Part shown: positions 26,347-34,179 of the stretch, piece after piece | How positions within the stretch are numbered: the stretch's first letter is position 1 | How the letters are laid out: each line of letters begins with the position of its first letter | NCBI GenBank assembly: GCA_002413835.1 | Contig: DHXU01000006.1 | Coordinates: 73,259-137,258, forward strand | Reading direction: 5' to 3' | DNA length: 64,000 bases | From: Candidatus Saccharibacteria bacterium UBA5148 | Lineage (GTDB): Bacteria > Patescibacteriota > Saccharimonadia > Saccharimonadales > UBA4665 | Translations under genes and position numbers: made by a program | Notes under the pieces: model-generated | Databases searched by the model: none | The model's input: the letters and a program-made list of their open reading frames with translations, nothing else | What the model was told of the DNA's origin: nothing

Positions 26347-26802
26347 ATGTCTGAAATCCAGCTGGCCGCCTGCCTTGTCGTCAACCCCCGCAAAGAGGTG
26401 CTACTGTCCCGTGGTATGGCGATTGATTTTGTGCCAAGTATCTGTGACACAGACAGTGTGCAGTCCCCGGTGTTCTCAGTCGAATTCGAGCTACCCCATG
26501 TGGTTGCCCGGCTCGGACTCCGGCCGGACGCTGTACTACGCGGCATGCTGAGGCAGCGCTACAAGCTGGACATTACCAGGGCTGAGCTGTCCAAGGTATT
26601 GACTGGAAACAGCGGTCCGGGCCCTGGTCCTGAATGCCAGCTCTTCAGCTGTGACATCCGGCAGGACCTGGAACTGCTGGACGATGACGACTGGCACTTC
26701 GTTGATCTGCGCAAACCGTCGCACCGCACGCCTAATATAGCATTGGGACCTGTCGCTGAGGCGCTGCGCTGGCAGATTCAAAATAACGAGATAACCCTGT
26801 AA
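26347..26802 (+). CDS. Probable Nudix-fold protein with lost catalytic box
   Basis: The 151-residue protein begins with EIQLAACLVVNPRKEVLLSRG, the strand-turn-strand of a Nudix fold. Where the Nudix box should be, it reads LPHVVARLGLRPDAVLRGML, which has none of the catalytic Glu residues of G-x5-E-x7-R-E-U-x-E-E-x-G-U. A HFVDLRKP segment near the C-terminus matches the usual late strand. I place the start at ATG 26347 because a TACTAT box ends 6 nt upstream. A paralogue-like gene follows 9 nt later. It may bind a nucleotide without hydrolysing it. The assignment rests on weak similarity. Confidence 0.5.
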   Translation: MSEIQLAACLVVNPRKEVLLSRGMAIDFVPSICDTDSVQSPVFSVEFELPHVVARLGLRPDAVLRGMLRQRYKLDITRAELSKVLTGNSGPGPGPECQLFSCDIRQDLELLDDDDWHFVDLRKPSHRTPNIALGPVAEALRWQIQNNEITL

Positions 26803-26805
26803 AAT
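26800..26805 (+). promoter_or_regulatory. -10 box of the second Nudix gene
   Basis: TAAAAT overlaps the previous gene's stop and lies 6 nt before the ATG at 26812, a leaderless arrangement. Confidence 0.4.
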
Positions 26806-26811
26806 AGTTGT

Positions 26812-27261
26812 ATGAACAATCAACAAGCAGCCTGTGTGATCAGTGATGCCTATGGAAGAATACTGCTACTGCACAAAACAGCAGTCCATGCCGGCAGTGA
26901 TATCTGGGATGACAGTGATATGTCAGGCTGGGATCTACCTGGAGGCAGTGTTGAGCCTGATGAAACGGCTGAAGCCGCCGCCGTGCGCCGGACCTACGAG
27001 TCAACCGCCATTCTGGTACGGCTCATCAAATCTCTCGGAAGCGACGAAGTCGAAGCTGATGATGGAGTGCATGTCTACCATTGGTTCCAAGGTGTAATTA
27101 CCGGTGGCGAGCCGGATTCTGGAGGGGCGGACGAATACGACGATTTCGACTATTTTGAGCTGGAAGACCTGACGAGCCTGGCATTATCGGAGAGCGCTCA
27201 GCTGCTGCTGCCAAAGTTACTGGACGGAGAGGTAGCACTTGACCCCGTGAACGATGTATAA
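26812..27261 (+). CDS. Nudix-like protein with degenerate Nudix box
   Basis: The 149-residue protein has a recognisable Nudix fold: ACVISDAYGRILLLHK, then WDLPGGSVEPDETAEAAAVR. The box itself is damaged: Gly45 and Glu51 fit, but the R-E-U-x-E-E-x-G-U part reads RRTYESTAI (59-67). The first Glu is Arg, the third is Ser and the Gly is Ala; only Glu63 of the metal ligands remains. Pyrophosphohydrolase activity is therefore doubtful. The C-terminus is strongly acidic. It lies between the other degenerate Nudix gene and tRNA-Leu. Confidence 0.7.
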   Translation: MNNQQAACVISDAYGRILLLHKTAVHAGSDIWDDSDMSGWDLPGGSVEPDETAEAAAVRRTYESTAILVRLIKSLGSDEVEADDGVHVYHWFQGVITGGEPDSGGADEYDDFDYFELEDLTSLALSESAQLLLPKLLDGEVALDPVNDV

Positions 27262-27299
27262 TCGGGCTATTGTCAGGTGATAGTGATATTTGACAAAAA

Positions 27300-27385
27300 G
27301 GGCGAGTGGTGGAATGGTTTACACAACAGACTTAAAATCTGTCCCCAGTAATGGGTTGTGGGTTCGAGTCCCACCTCGCCCACCA
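27300..27385 (+). tRNA. tRNA-Leu (TAA)
   Basis: The acceptor is GGGCGAG (27300-27306) paired with CTCGCCC (27375-27381). The D loop contains GG, and the anticodon stem ACAGA/TCTGT surrounds loop CTTAAAA (anticodon TAA). A long class II variable arm (CCCCAGTAATGGG region) precedes the T arm GTGGG TTCGAGT CCCAC. Discriminator A and an encoded CCA end the gene. It lies 38 nt after the Nudix-like gene. Confidence 0.93.
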
Positions 27386-27428
27386 ACCTTGTCTTACAAC
27401 GTTCAGATAGAAAGATGGGTATAGAATT

Positions 27429-27872
27429 ATGACTGCCGAAACACACAATTGTCCCTTTTGTCATCCGCAGGAGCGTGTGCTCAGGCAGAACGACCTGGCA
27501 CAGGTCATCCTGAGCGACCCGCACAAAGTCCCCGGACACTTGCTGGTCATGCCAAAGCGCCATGTTGAGCAGCCCTGGGAGCTGACACACGACGAAGTGA
27601 CCAGTGTCTTTGACCTGATATTTGAGATTGAACAGAAACTGATCGGCAAACTGGGCGATGGGTTTGATATCCGCCAGAGTTACCGGCCGTTCCGCCCGCA
27701 GAACGAGATTAAGCTCAATCATCTGTTATTCCACGTCCTGCCGCGCTCCAACGACGATTATATCTTCAAGGTCTCCGAGCAATATGAGTCTGGCCTGTAC
27801 GCTGAGCTGGACGATATGGAGCGCGACGCCGTCATCGACTTGCTGTTCGTGAAACGTGCCGAAGGCAAGTAA
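27429..27872 (+). CDS. HIT-family protein with altered His triad
   Basis: The 147-residue protein has the HIT layout: an N-terminal CPFC zinc-type pair (8-11), VPGHLLVMPKRH at about 34-45, and a C-terminal triad region LNHLLFHVLPR at 96-106. The canonical triad is His-x-His-x-His; here it is His98-Leu-Leu100-Phe-His102. The middle His, the catalytic nucleophile of HIT hydrolases, is therefore Leu. The rest of the fold looks intact. It may still bind nucleotides. The gene starts 43 nt after tRNA-Leu and is followed 3 nt later by an intact Nudix hydrolase gene. Confidence 0.75.
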   Translation: MTAETHNCPFCHPQERVLRQNDLAQVILSDPHKVPGHLLVMPKRHVEQPWELTHDEVTSVFDLIFEIEQKLIGKLGDGFDIRQSYRPFRPQNEIKLNHLLFHVLPRSNDDYIFKVSEQYESGLYAELDDMERDAVIDLLFVKRAEGK

Positions 27873-27875
27873 GCC

Positions 27876-28376
27876 ATGGTGCAGGCCGCCGGACTCGTTG
27901 TATATCGCAAGGCCGCCAAGGGTTATGAAGTGCTGCTGGTGCATCCGGGCGGTCCGTTTTGGGCTGGTAGAGATGATTGGTCGATCCCTAAGGGTGAACT
28001 CGATGAGGGCGAGACTCTGCTGCAGACGGCGGCGCGGGAATTCAAAGAAGAGGTTGGGGTCCTGCCGCCACTCGACGACTTGGTTGATATAGGGTCGGGC
28101 AAGGTGAGCAGCGGCAAGACAAATTACATCTGGGCCGTCGAAGGTGACATCGACCTGAAAAATTTCAAATGCAGCTCAACTGTCACAATGCCGTGGCCGC
28201 CAAGATCTGACATGCTTGTAACGTTTCCGGAAAATGATCGGGCCGAGTGGTACGACCTCACCGCCGCCTACAGTAAAGTTTTTAAATCCCAGATGGTATT
28301 CATTGAGCGATTAGCTGAGTATCTTAACGTACAATTGCACGAAATAACGAAGCCCACAAACTCGACGCTATTTTAA
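27876..28376 (+). CDS. Nudix hydrolase
   Basis: The 166-residue protein carries a complete Nudix box: Gly40, Glu46, and REFKEEVGV at 54-62. The fold begins AAGLVVYRKAAKGYEVLLVH and includes WSIPKGELDEGE. The overall pattern is like bis-(5'-nucleosyl)-tetraphosphate-type or NTP-pyrophosphohydrolase Nudix proteins of CPR bacteria. The SGKTNYIWAVEGD strand and the late W-Y-D-L segment fit that group. It is co-transcribed with the HIT-like gene. Nucleotide housekeeping is the likely role; the substrate is not determinable. Confidence 0.85.
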   Translation: MVQAAGLVVYRKAAKGYEVLLVHPGGPFWAGRDDWSIPKGELDEGETLLQTAAREFKEEVGVLPPLDDLVDIGSGKVSSGKTNYIWAVEGDIDLKNFKCSSTVTMPWPPRSDMLVTFPENDRAEWYDLTAAYSKVFKSQMVFIERLAEYLNVQLHEITKPTNSTLF

Positions 28377-28380
28377 ATTG

Positions 28381-28761
28381 CTAGGCACGGAGCTCGTGCT
28401 TGTCGCTATCAAATAGTAGGCGTGCGAACTCGGCAAATTGATCTCGACTAGCTTCGACAGGGGTCAGGTTTTCACCAGAAGAGACAAGTAAGCTGCCGGT
28501 CGCACCGTTGAAGGCATACGTCGTTTTTTTGCCGCCAGCCGTCGATTCGGCTTGAGCCGTGCTTTCTGACGGTGAGGATAGGCGTGTATGCCCTTGGTCG
28601 GGAGTGTCGAATTCTGTGTCTGGCTCTCCGCCGGGGAATCTACTTCGCCACGACGCTAACAGTATGCGAGCCTGGCGGGTGGCGACGCTCCGGATTTCTG
28701 CTTCGCTTTGAAACAGCACTTCATGGGTGACGTCGTATCGGATATCATCTTGCTCACTCAT
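28381..28761 (-). CDS. Hypothetical protein, partner of the caspase-like gene
   Basis: The 126-residue acidic cytosolic protein matches no family I recognise. The N-terminal 45 residues look helical (EVLFQSEAEIRSVATRQARI), the middle is Ser/Glu/Thr/Pro-rich and probably disordered, and a short beta segment (TYAFNGATGSLLV) precedes a C-terminal helix (SRDQFAEFARLLFDSD). Its start overlaps the 3' end of the larger gene by 8 nt, so the two proteins are probably made together and may interact. Confidence 0.6.
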   Translation of the reverse strand: MSEQDDIRYDVTHEVLFQSEAEIRSVATRQARILLASWRSRFPGGEPDTEFDTPDQGHTRLSSPSESTAQAESTAGGKKTTYAFNGATGSLLVSSGENLTPVEASRDQFAEFARLLFDSDKHELRA

Positions 28762-30616
28762 CGGTATTCTCCTTGTTGGTATTTTGCGTATCTTGGTGGC
28801 GACGCAGGAGTACCTCGTCTACCCACTCCTCGATGAGGTTTCCCTGCGCGTCAACTGATAGCCGGGTTGCTGCCAGGGGGACGTAGCGGGCGGGCCCGCC
28901 TTCAGCCGGTTCGACCTTGGTTAATAAAGTATATCCATTCGCGGTCGGAGTCGTTTTGATAGCTGCTGCTGCTGCGTATACGTAAAGTCCTGGATAGTTA
29001 GCTCGCTTCGTTAGTGTCGCGGCCGTCGATTCCTGTGTGCTCACCATCGATTCGACCCTTTTGTCTCCTGGCTGCTGACTGACCGTAGTGTCGTCAGCAT
29101 CCTCCGCCGGTCGCCAAATAGTGGCTGGCGCAGCTTGGCTACAGGATATTAATATAAGTCGTCGTCGCCCGATAGCCTCAGGATTGTCGTCGATCCCGCG
29201 GCTATCCTGCATATCCTCCGCTACGATGCGGGCAATGCCTCGTGCATCGGAAATGCTTACTTCTCCCAGATTGCCGCTATCCGGAGTCCTATTACTGACA
29301 GTAAATTCGACATCCGATTTATGCTTGCCAAAGTACATGCTGCCTGGGCCGCCGTGATCAGCAATCGCTAATGTCGATGGTTTGATTCCATGGTGCTTGA
29401 GCAAGGCCCGGTGTCTGTAGAAATCTGAAGGCCGGTTTATTTCAAAAAACAGGGTGCGGCCAGATGGTGTGGCAAACGTTTCGCTGTTCGTGCGATGAGC
29501 ACTATTATGATCGCCCGTGCCATCCGTATATACAACGGTGACGTCACCGGCTTTTAGGTGCTCGAGTGTCGCCGGATCACCGTCAAGCAGCTTATCCATT
29601 AATGTGAGTTGGGTGGCTGTATAGTAGTCAAAGTTAACAAACGCAGCCTTGTCGTGGAGTTTTGTGATCGTATCTGGACCGAGTTCCCGGACATTCTTCT
29701 CGGTTGTTTCTAAGGCGCGCATCAGCTTGCTAGCATTGGCATAACCGGTAACCGGGTCAGAGGTTCGGATGTCCCAGCCAAATTGAATGTTATCCGTGAT
29801 GGATTCTGGTAGTCCGAGGGTTGACATATACCGATCAGCCCAGTCGCGGGCGTCTCTGGACTCGAGCTGTTCAGGGCTACCCTCCTTGGGTGATCCTTCT
29901 TGAATCGGTGGTCGCATACTGAAAGAAAGCGGATTGTAGAAATCGTTCTTGGCAACCTTGAAAAAATCTTTATTGTGTATGATCTGCTGGACTACGGGAT
30001 CTAACTGGTGGGCGCCTTCGTCCGTTTTTAGGCTCAATACGTCAGGAAGATCAGTAATCCTTTGCATGAGCTGGGCAACTTTACTATCGAGAAGCGGGTT
30101 GCAAATAGCTTCTAAAAACATATCCTGCAAGCCGCCAGCTTGTCTGGCTTCGTCAGAAAAATAGAACTGCTTTAGCTTATCTGCAGGGATATGGTCAATT
30201 AAATGAATGAGATCCAGGTAGCTTTCCGGCTCAATTTTAAGGTTAGCTGCTTCCAACTGGTCGACTTCACGAATACAGGCATCTAGTTCCTGGACTGTGT
30301 AGTCTCCATGTTGAAGCTCTGTCGCTAATTCGTGGGTGAAGTGAGGATCAAAATGCGTCTTACCACTGTTCTCTACCGTCTGGCGGAACTCTTTGAGGCG
30401 AGTTGTGAAGCTGCCGATGGTTGGAGGCGCTTCATCTTCAGGTGTTGAACTTTGAAAGAGAACACCGACATCGGTAGCTTGGGGCATTGTTGCTGGCGGT
30501 AGTGCGTCGTGCTCAGCCAAAAGACGCACAACGTGCGGGTGCAGAGCGGGATGCAGCTTCGGGATTTGTTGGGCGAGTTGCTCCCAGCCGGATTGGTCGT
30601 TTGGTGTTTCTGACAT
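28754..30616 (-). CDS. Large protein with caspase/CHAT-like His-Cys motif
   Basis: The 620-residue protein has no signal peptide and no membrane helix. Residues 1-350 are largely helical and unfamiliar. From about 355 an alpha/beta domain appears. STLAIADHGGPGSMYFG places His421-Gly after a hydrophobic strand, and about 70 residues later RRRLILISCSQAAP places Cys492 after another strand. This strand-HG ... strand-x-x-C-S layout is the hallmark of clan CD (caspase, gingipain and CHAT) cysteine peptidases. A following YPGLYVYAAAAAI strand fits the next element of that fold. Whether it cleaves proteins is unknown. It is the first gene of a two-gene operon. Confidence 0.55.
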   Translation of the reverse strand: MSETPNDQSGWEQLAQQIPKLHPALHPHVVRLLAEHDALPPATMPQATDVGVLFQSSTPEDEAPPTIGSFTTRLKEFRQTVENSGKTHFDPHFTHELATELQHGDYTVQELDACIREVDQLEAANLKIEPESYLDLIHLIDHIPADKLKQFYFSDEARQAGGLQDMFLEAICNPLLDSKVAQLMQRITDLPDVLSLKTDEGAHQLDPVVQQIIHNKDFFKVAKNDFYNPLSFSMRPPIQEGSPKEGSPEQLESRDARDWADRYMSTLGLPESITDNIQFGWDIRTSDPVTGYANASKLMRALETTEKNVRELGPDTITKLHDKAAFVNFDYYTATQLTLMDKLLDGDPATLEHLKAGDVTVVYTDGTGDHNSAHRTNSETFATPSGRTLFFEINRPSDFYRHRALLKHHGIKPSTLAIADHGGPGSMYFGKHKSDVEFTVSNRTPDSGNLGEVSISDARGIARIVAEDMQDSRGIDDNPEAIGRRRLILISCSQAAPATIWRPAEDADDTTVSQQPGDKRVESMVSTQESTAATLTKRANYPGLYVYAAAAAIKTTPTANGYTLLTKVEPAEGGPARYVPLAATRLSVDAQGNLIEEWVDEVLLRRHQDTQNTNKENTDE

Positions 30617-30688
30617 CTCTAGTCTTATTTTTAATTGCAGTATAGGCCACTGGCACAGCCACTACAAGTAAGCATCCTGTTGCCATAA

Positions 30689-30717
30689 TTGTCATTCTGA
30701 TACAGCAAAGGTACAAT
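30689..30717 (+). promoter_or_regulatory. Strong promoter of the metG leader
   Basis: TTGTCA (30689-30694) and TACAAT (30712-30717) are spaced by exactly 17 nt. The ATG of a 27-codon frame lies 6 nt after the -10 box, so that message would be leaderless. Confidence 0.55.
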
Positions 30718-30723
30718 AGGAGC

Positions 30724-30807
30724 ATGATCACAAGATTGCAGACCATGATGATGTCCGTGAAACGCGCCGTAGGCATGCCCCCGCGGGCTTATAATTTCAC
30801 ATCATAA
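30724..30807 (+). CDS. Possible Met-rich leader peptide of metG
   Basis: A 27-residue frame reads MITRLQTMMMSVKRAVGMPP then RAYNFTS. It holds five Met codons, three of them consecutive, and lies 60 nt upstream of the methionyl-tRNA synthetase gene. Its ATG is 6 nt after a good promoter. Met codon runs before a Met-tRNA enzyme gene are the classic sign of attenuation. Downstream GC-rich palindromes (GGCATGCC at 30771-30778, then GCCCCCGCGGGC followed by TT) could form competing hairpins, but no strong terminator is obvious. The frame may also be chance. Confidence 0.35.
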   Translation: MITRLQTMMMSVKRAVGMPPRAYNFTS

Positions 30808-30824
30808 TCTGTAATTTTTATAAT
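30796..30824 (+). promoter_or_regulatory. Promoter of the metG operon
   Basis: TTCACA (30796-30801) and TATAAT (30819-30824) are spaced by 17 nt. The expected start near 30831 gives a leader of about 37 nt with an AGGAG ribosome site before metG. Confidence 0.6.
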
Positions 30825-30867
30825 AATAACCCCTCTCGCTGTAGCCACAGACAGACCAGGAGTCCTC

Positions 30868-32328
30868 ATGAATTATTTTGTTACCACCTCTATTCCATAT
30901 GTAAATGGTGAACCGCACCTCGGTCACGCCATGGAATTTGTCATGACCGATGTTCTGGCCCGGGCCGCCCGCGCTGCCGGCAAAAATGTTCTGTTCAGCA
31001 CTGGCACCGATGAGCATGGCGGTAAGATCGCCGAGAAGGCCGCCGAGCTAGGACTAACTCCGCAGGCACTCAGCGACCAGATGAGCCAGAAATTCCGCGA
31101 TCTGGCGGAGTCACTCGATATCAGCGCTGACCGCTTTATCCGGACAACTGACAAAGGCCACGAGCAGCGTGCCGGGCTTATCTGGAAAGCGCTTGCCAAA
31201 GATATCTACAAGAACAAATACGTCGGCTGGTACTGCGTTGGTCATGAAGAATTCGTAAACGAGACTTTGGTTCAAGAAAACAAAGGCGTCTGTCCGGACC
31301 ATAACCGGCCGTACGACAAAATCGAGGAAGAGAACTACTTCTTTCCACTCAGCAAATACAGCGACCAGATCAAAAAGGCTATCGAAGACAACTCATTCAA
31401 GATTATTCCCAAAACTAAGCGCAATGAAATCCTTTCCCTGATTGAAGAGGGGCTGGACGACATCAGCATCTCCCGGCCGGCGGACAAAATCAGCTGGGGA
31501 ATACCGGTGCCCGGAGACAAGACGCAGGTCATGTACGTCTGGTTCGAGGCGCTCATGAACTACATCACAGTGCTCGGCTATCCGGAAAATGAGGATTTCA
31601 AGAAGTATTGGCCGGCCAACGTCCAGGTCATCGGTAAGGACATCATCCGCTTCCATGCTGCCATCTGGCCGGCGATGTTACTGGCACTTGAGCTGCCACT
31701 ACCTAAGACACTCTATGTCCACGGCTTCATCAACATCGATGGCAAGAAAATGAGCAAATCACTCGGTAATTTCGTCAATCCTCAGGAAATTGTCGATAAA
31801 TACAGTGCTGATGTCTTCCGCTATTATTTCCTACGTCACATCCCGTCCTATGAAGACGGCGATTTCAGCTGGGACAAGCTGGAAGCCGCCTACAACAATG
31901 AGCTGGCCAATGAGCTTGGCAACGCCGTGCAGCGGACGGTGGCCATGATTCAGAAATACCAGGAGGGTGTCATTGGTGAAATACCTGAGCCGCAGCATGA
32001 CAACGCCGAGTACCGCAAGGCACTTGAGGTCTGTCACTTTGATAGGGCACTCGACGAAGTCTGGGAACAGGTCCGCGGCATCAACCAGTATATCGATGCC
32101 GAAAAGCCATGGACCCTAGCCAAAGATGTGGCCAAATCCGGTGATACCGAGCACCTTAAAGAAGTCCTGGCCTATCAGGTAGGCTCACTGCTGGAAATTG
32201 CCCAGCTGCTCGAGCCATTCATGCCGACGACCGCCAAGCGCATAAAGGCCGTCTTTGAGGAAGGCGTTGTCCGCCCGATCGAAGGCACACTGTTTCCTAA
32301 GCACGAGGCAGCTGAAACAGCTTCCTAA
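30868..32328 (+). CDS. metG: Methionyl-tRNA synthetase
   Basis: The enzyme charges tRNA-Met with methionine. The 486-residue protein has the class I signatures: PYVNGEPHLGH (HIGH-type, 10-20) and KKMSKSLGN at about 294-302. A Cys/His zinc-knuckle region lies at about 114-147 (GWYCVGHEEF...CPDHNRP). The helical anticodon-binding domain follows. It lacks the C-terminal EMAP-like tRNA-binding domain present in longer forms, as is common in CPR. AGGAG lies 6 nt upstream of the ATG. It is followed by tatD with only 7 nt between them. Confidence 0.95.
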   Translation: MNYFVTTSIPYVNGEPHLGHAMEFVMTDVLARAARAAGKNVLFSTGTDEHGGKIAEKAAELGLTPQALSDQMSQKFRDLAESLDISADRFIRTTDKGHEQRAGLIWKALAKDIYKNKYVGWYCVGHEEFVNETLVQENKGVCPDHNRPYDKIEEENYFFPLSKYSDQIKKAIEDNSFKIIPKTKRNEILSLIEEGLDDISISRPADKISWGIPVPGDKTQVMYVWFEALMNYITVLGYPENEDFKKYWPANVQVIGKDIIRFHAAIWPAMLLALELPLPKTLYVHGFINIDGKKMSKSLGNFVNPQEIVDKYSADVFRYYFLRHIPSYEDGDFSWDKLEAAYNNELANELGNAVQRTVAMIQKYQEGVIGEIPEPQHDNAEYRKALEVCHFDRALDEVWEQVRGINQYIDAEKPWTLAKDVAKSGDTEHLKEVLAYQVGSLLEIAQLLEPFMPTTAKRIKAVFEEGVVRPIEGTLFPKHEAAETAS

Positions 32329-32335
32329 GGAACAC

Positions 32336-33196
32336 ATGGAGTTCGTAGACACCCATTGCCACATCCAGTCATCGGACAAGCAATCCGGTGACGGCGGTGA
32401 GGCAGTTACGCGCCGCTTTTGGGAGAAAGCCGGTTATCCAAGCGGCGATGAATTGATAGCCCGGGCAGTTGACGCCGGCGTCACGCGGATGATCTGCGTC
32501 GGCTGCTCATTGCCGGATAGTCAGCTGGCGGTGGAATTCGCAAAATATCGTGAAAACATCTTCGCCAGCATCGGTATCCACCCGCACGAAGCCAAGGATT
32601 ACATCGACGCTAGCGGTTATGACCAAGCTAAATTAGACCGTTTTGCGGCCCTGGCAACCGCGCCGAAGGTCGTAGCGGTGGGTGAGTGCGGTCTGGATTA
32701 TTACTACGGTCACTCCGAGCCAGCTGACCAGCAGAAGCTGCTACGTTATCAGATTGAGCTGGCGCTGGAGCATAATCTGCCGCTGATTTTTCATGTCCGT
32801 GATGCATTTGCCGACTTCTGGCCGATTTTTGATGAGTATATGGGCCACGCAGGCGGTGTCAGGGGTGTCCTGCATAGCTTTACAGACAATCAGGCCAATC
32901 TTGACAAAGCCCTGGCAAACGGCCTGTACGTGGGCGTCAACGGCATCGCAACATTCAGTAAAAGCCAGGAACAGCTGGAGATGTATAAATGCATCCCATT
33001 GTCAAGATTATTACTCGAGACTGACAGTCCCTTCTTGACACCTTCCCCGTACCGTGGTACTGTTTGTGAGCCATATCACACAAGTGTGACTGCAGAATTC
33101 CTGGCTGGACTGAGGAACGAACCCCTCGAAGCGCTAGCTGCAGCAACGACTGCGAATGCGCATGATCTATTTATCTTTAGTTATTATGTCTACTAA
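32336..33196 (+). CDS. tatD: TatD-family metal-dependent DNase
   Basis: The 286-residue protein starts at ATG 32336, 4 nt after TAAGGA; an upstream in-frame codon inside metG is not needed. It has the TatD amidohydrolase-like metal ligands: DTHCH (5-9), GECGLDYYY, FHVRDAF, LHSF and ETDSPFLTP, with PYRGTVCEPYH near the C-terminus. Members are 3'-5' exonucleases or DNases in DNA repair. It is genetically linked to metG, as in many bacteria. Confidence 0.92.
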   Translation: MEFVDTHCHIQSSDKQSGDGGEAVTRRFWEKAGYPSGDELIARAVDAGVTRMICVGCSLPDSQLAVEFAKYRENIFASIGIHPHEAKDYIDASGYDQAKLDRFAALATAPKVVAVGECGLDYYYGHSEPADQQKLLRYQIELALEHNLPLIFHVRDAFADFWPIFDEYMGHAGGVRGVLHSFTDNQANLDKALANGLYVGVNGIATFSKSQEQLEMYKCIPLSRLLLETDSPFLTPSPYRGTVCEPYHTSVTAEFLAGLRNEPLEALAAATTANAHDLFIFSYYVY

Positions 33197-33782
33197 CATT
33201 GACGCCCAAGATGCATTTGTACGTCCGCCCGAGCGGCGTGTAAAGGCCAACCCGGAATTCAGGGGACCAGTTGCGGAACGTGCCGTTATCGTCGTAGATC
33301 TCTTCCAGCGGACTGAGGACATTGTCAGAATGTCCGACCCCAGTATCGTCCGCGATGCTGAAGTCCACCAGCTGCCAGTGGCGGACGCTCCTGCCGATCC
33401 TGATATCGCCCATCTGTACGTCGAAGAACCGATTGTAGAACTGATTGCAGGACCAACTGCTCTGGAACCAATGCCGCAACCAGTCATGGAGCCGCCAGTG
33501 GAACAATTCGCTCCTGCTGCTACAGACGTGCAGCCAACACATCAGCCTATCCATGACAATGAAGCGTTTTTACATGGAGCCCGCCACCTGGTGGACGCCA
33601 GTCTGCCAGCTGGCTCTGTCGATATCCGGGGATACGTCGAACGGACTGATGGCTCGCCGTCTCAGATTATTGATTTTCCGATGCCAACCGAGTCCTACGA
33701 TGTGGATGTCAGCAGCGTAGATGCCGATGACCAAAGTTTCGGTGCACTAGGATACGAGGAGCTCCAGGATGACGCTGCTTAG
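33186..33782 (+). CDS. Hypothetical acidic protein
   Basis: The 198-residue protein starts at ATG 33186, 11 nt inside the end of tatD. It is acidic, Pro/Ala/Val-rich and probably largely disordered (LEPMPQPVMEPPVEQFAP). It contains short repeated patterns such as P-V-A-D-A-P. There is no signal peptide, membrane helix or recognisable domain. It overlaps the next gene by 14 nt, so the four genes metG to 34140 form one operon. I recognise no family. Confidence 0.6.
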   Translation: MSTNIDAQDAFVRPPERRVKANPEFRGPVAERAVIVVDLFQRTEDIVRMSDPSIVRDAEVHQLPVADAPADPDIAHLYVEEPIVELIAGPTALEPMPQPVMEPPVEQFAPAATDVQPTHQPIHDNEAFLHGARHLVDASLPAGSVDIRGYVERTDGSPSQIIDFPMPTESYDVDVSSVDADDQSFGALGYEELQDDAA

Positions 33783-34140
33783 TAACTACTTCAAACAGAA
33801 GCGTGAAGAACGCCGCGCTGAGATATACAGTGCGCTGATCCACCACGAAGCTAAAGCCGGCGGCCAGCTCTTCGGCCCGATTCCGGAAGGCCACCGCCGT
33901 GAATTCTTCGCACTCGATGACCATACCTGGGTCTGGCACGAGGAATGGAAGGATGTTAATGGCCAGTGGCAGGCTGTCACGACTCGCTACGATGTCCGCC
34001 CGAATGGTATCTTCAAGTCGCAAGGCGGCGCCTCGTACCAGAGCCTCAGCAAGCAGGAACTGACCAACCTGTACCGGGCAGCCCGGCTCTATGCACAGCA
34101 GATCGGCGCCGAGCAACAGCGCATGCTGCAGGCCAGCTGA
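33769..34140 (+). CDS. Hypothetical small basic protein
   Basis: The 123-residue protein has a charged N-terminal helix (YFKQKREERRAEIYSALIHH) and then a compact beta segment rich in aromatic residues (DHTWVWHEEWKDVNGQWQAV, TTRYDVRPNGIFKSQ). A C-terminal helix (LTNLYRAARLYAQQIGAEQQ) ends it. The W-x-W-H-E-E-W pattern suggests a conserved binding surface. I recognise the general form as a conserved CPR hypothetical but cannot name a function. It is the last gene of the metG operon. Confidence 0.65.
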   Translation: MTLLSNYFKQKREERRAEIYSALIHHEAKAGGQLFGPIPEGHRREFFALDDHTWVWHEEWKDVNGQWQAVTTRYDVRPNGIFKSQGGASYQSLSKQELTNLYRAARLYAQQIGAEQQRMLQAS

Positions 34141-34168
34141 TTGCCACCTGGTCCAGCTGATTTATACT
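34141..34168 (+). promoter_or_regulatory. Promoter of the cysteine desulfurase gene
   Basis: TTGCCA (34141-34146) and TATACT (34163-34168) are spaced by 16 nt. The ATG at 34180 lies 11 nt after the -10 box, leaving a leader of only about 5 nt. Confidence 0.55.
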
Positions 34169-34179
34169 AAGACGTAGCA

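Noticed and set aside
30513..30776. Reverse-strand hydrophobic frame upstream of metG
   Set aside because: It overlaps the caspase-like gene in another frame and covers the metG leader promoter; the composition is that of a chance frame.
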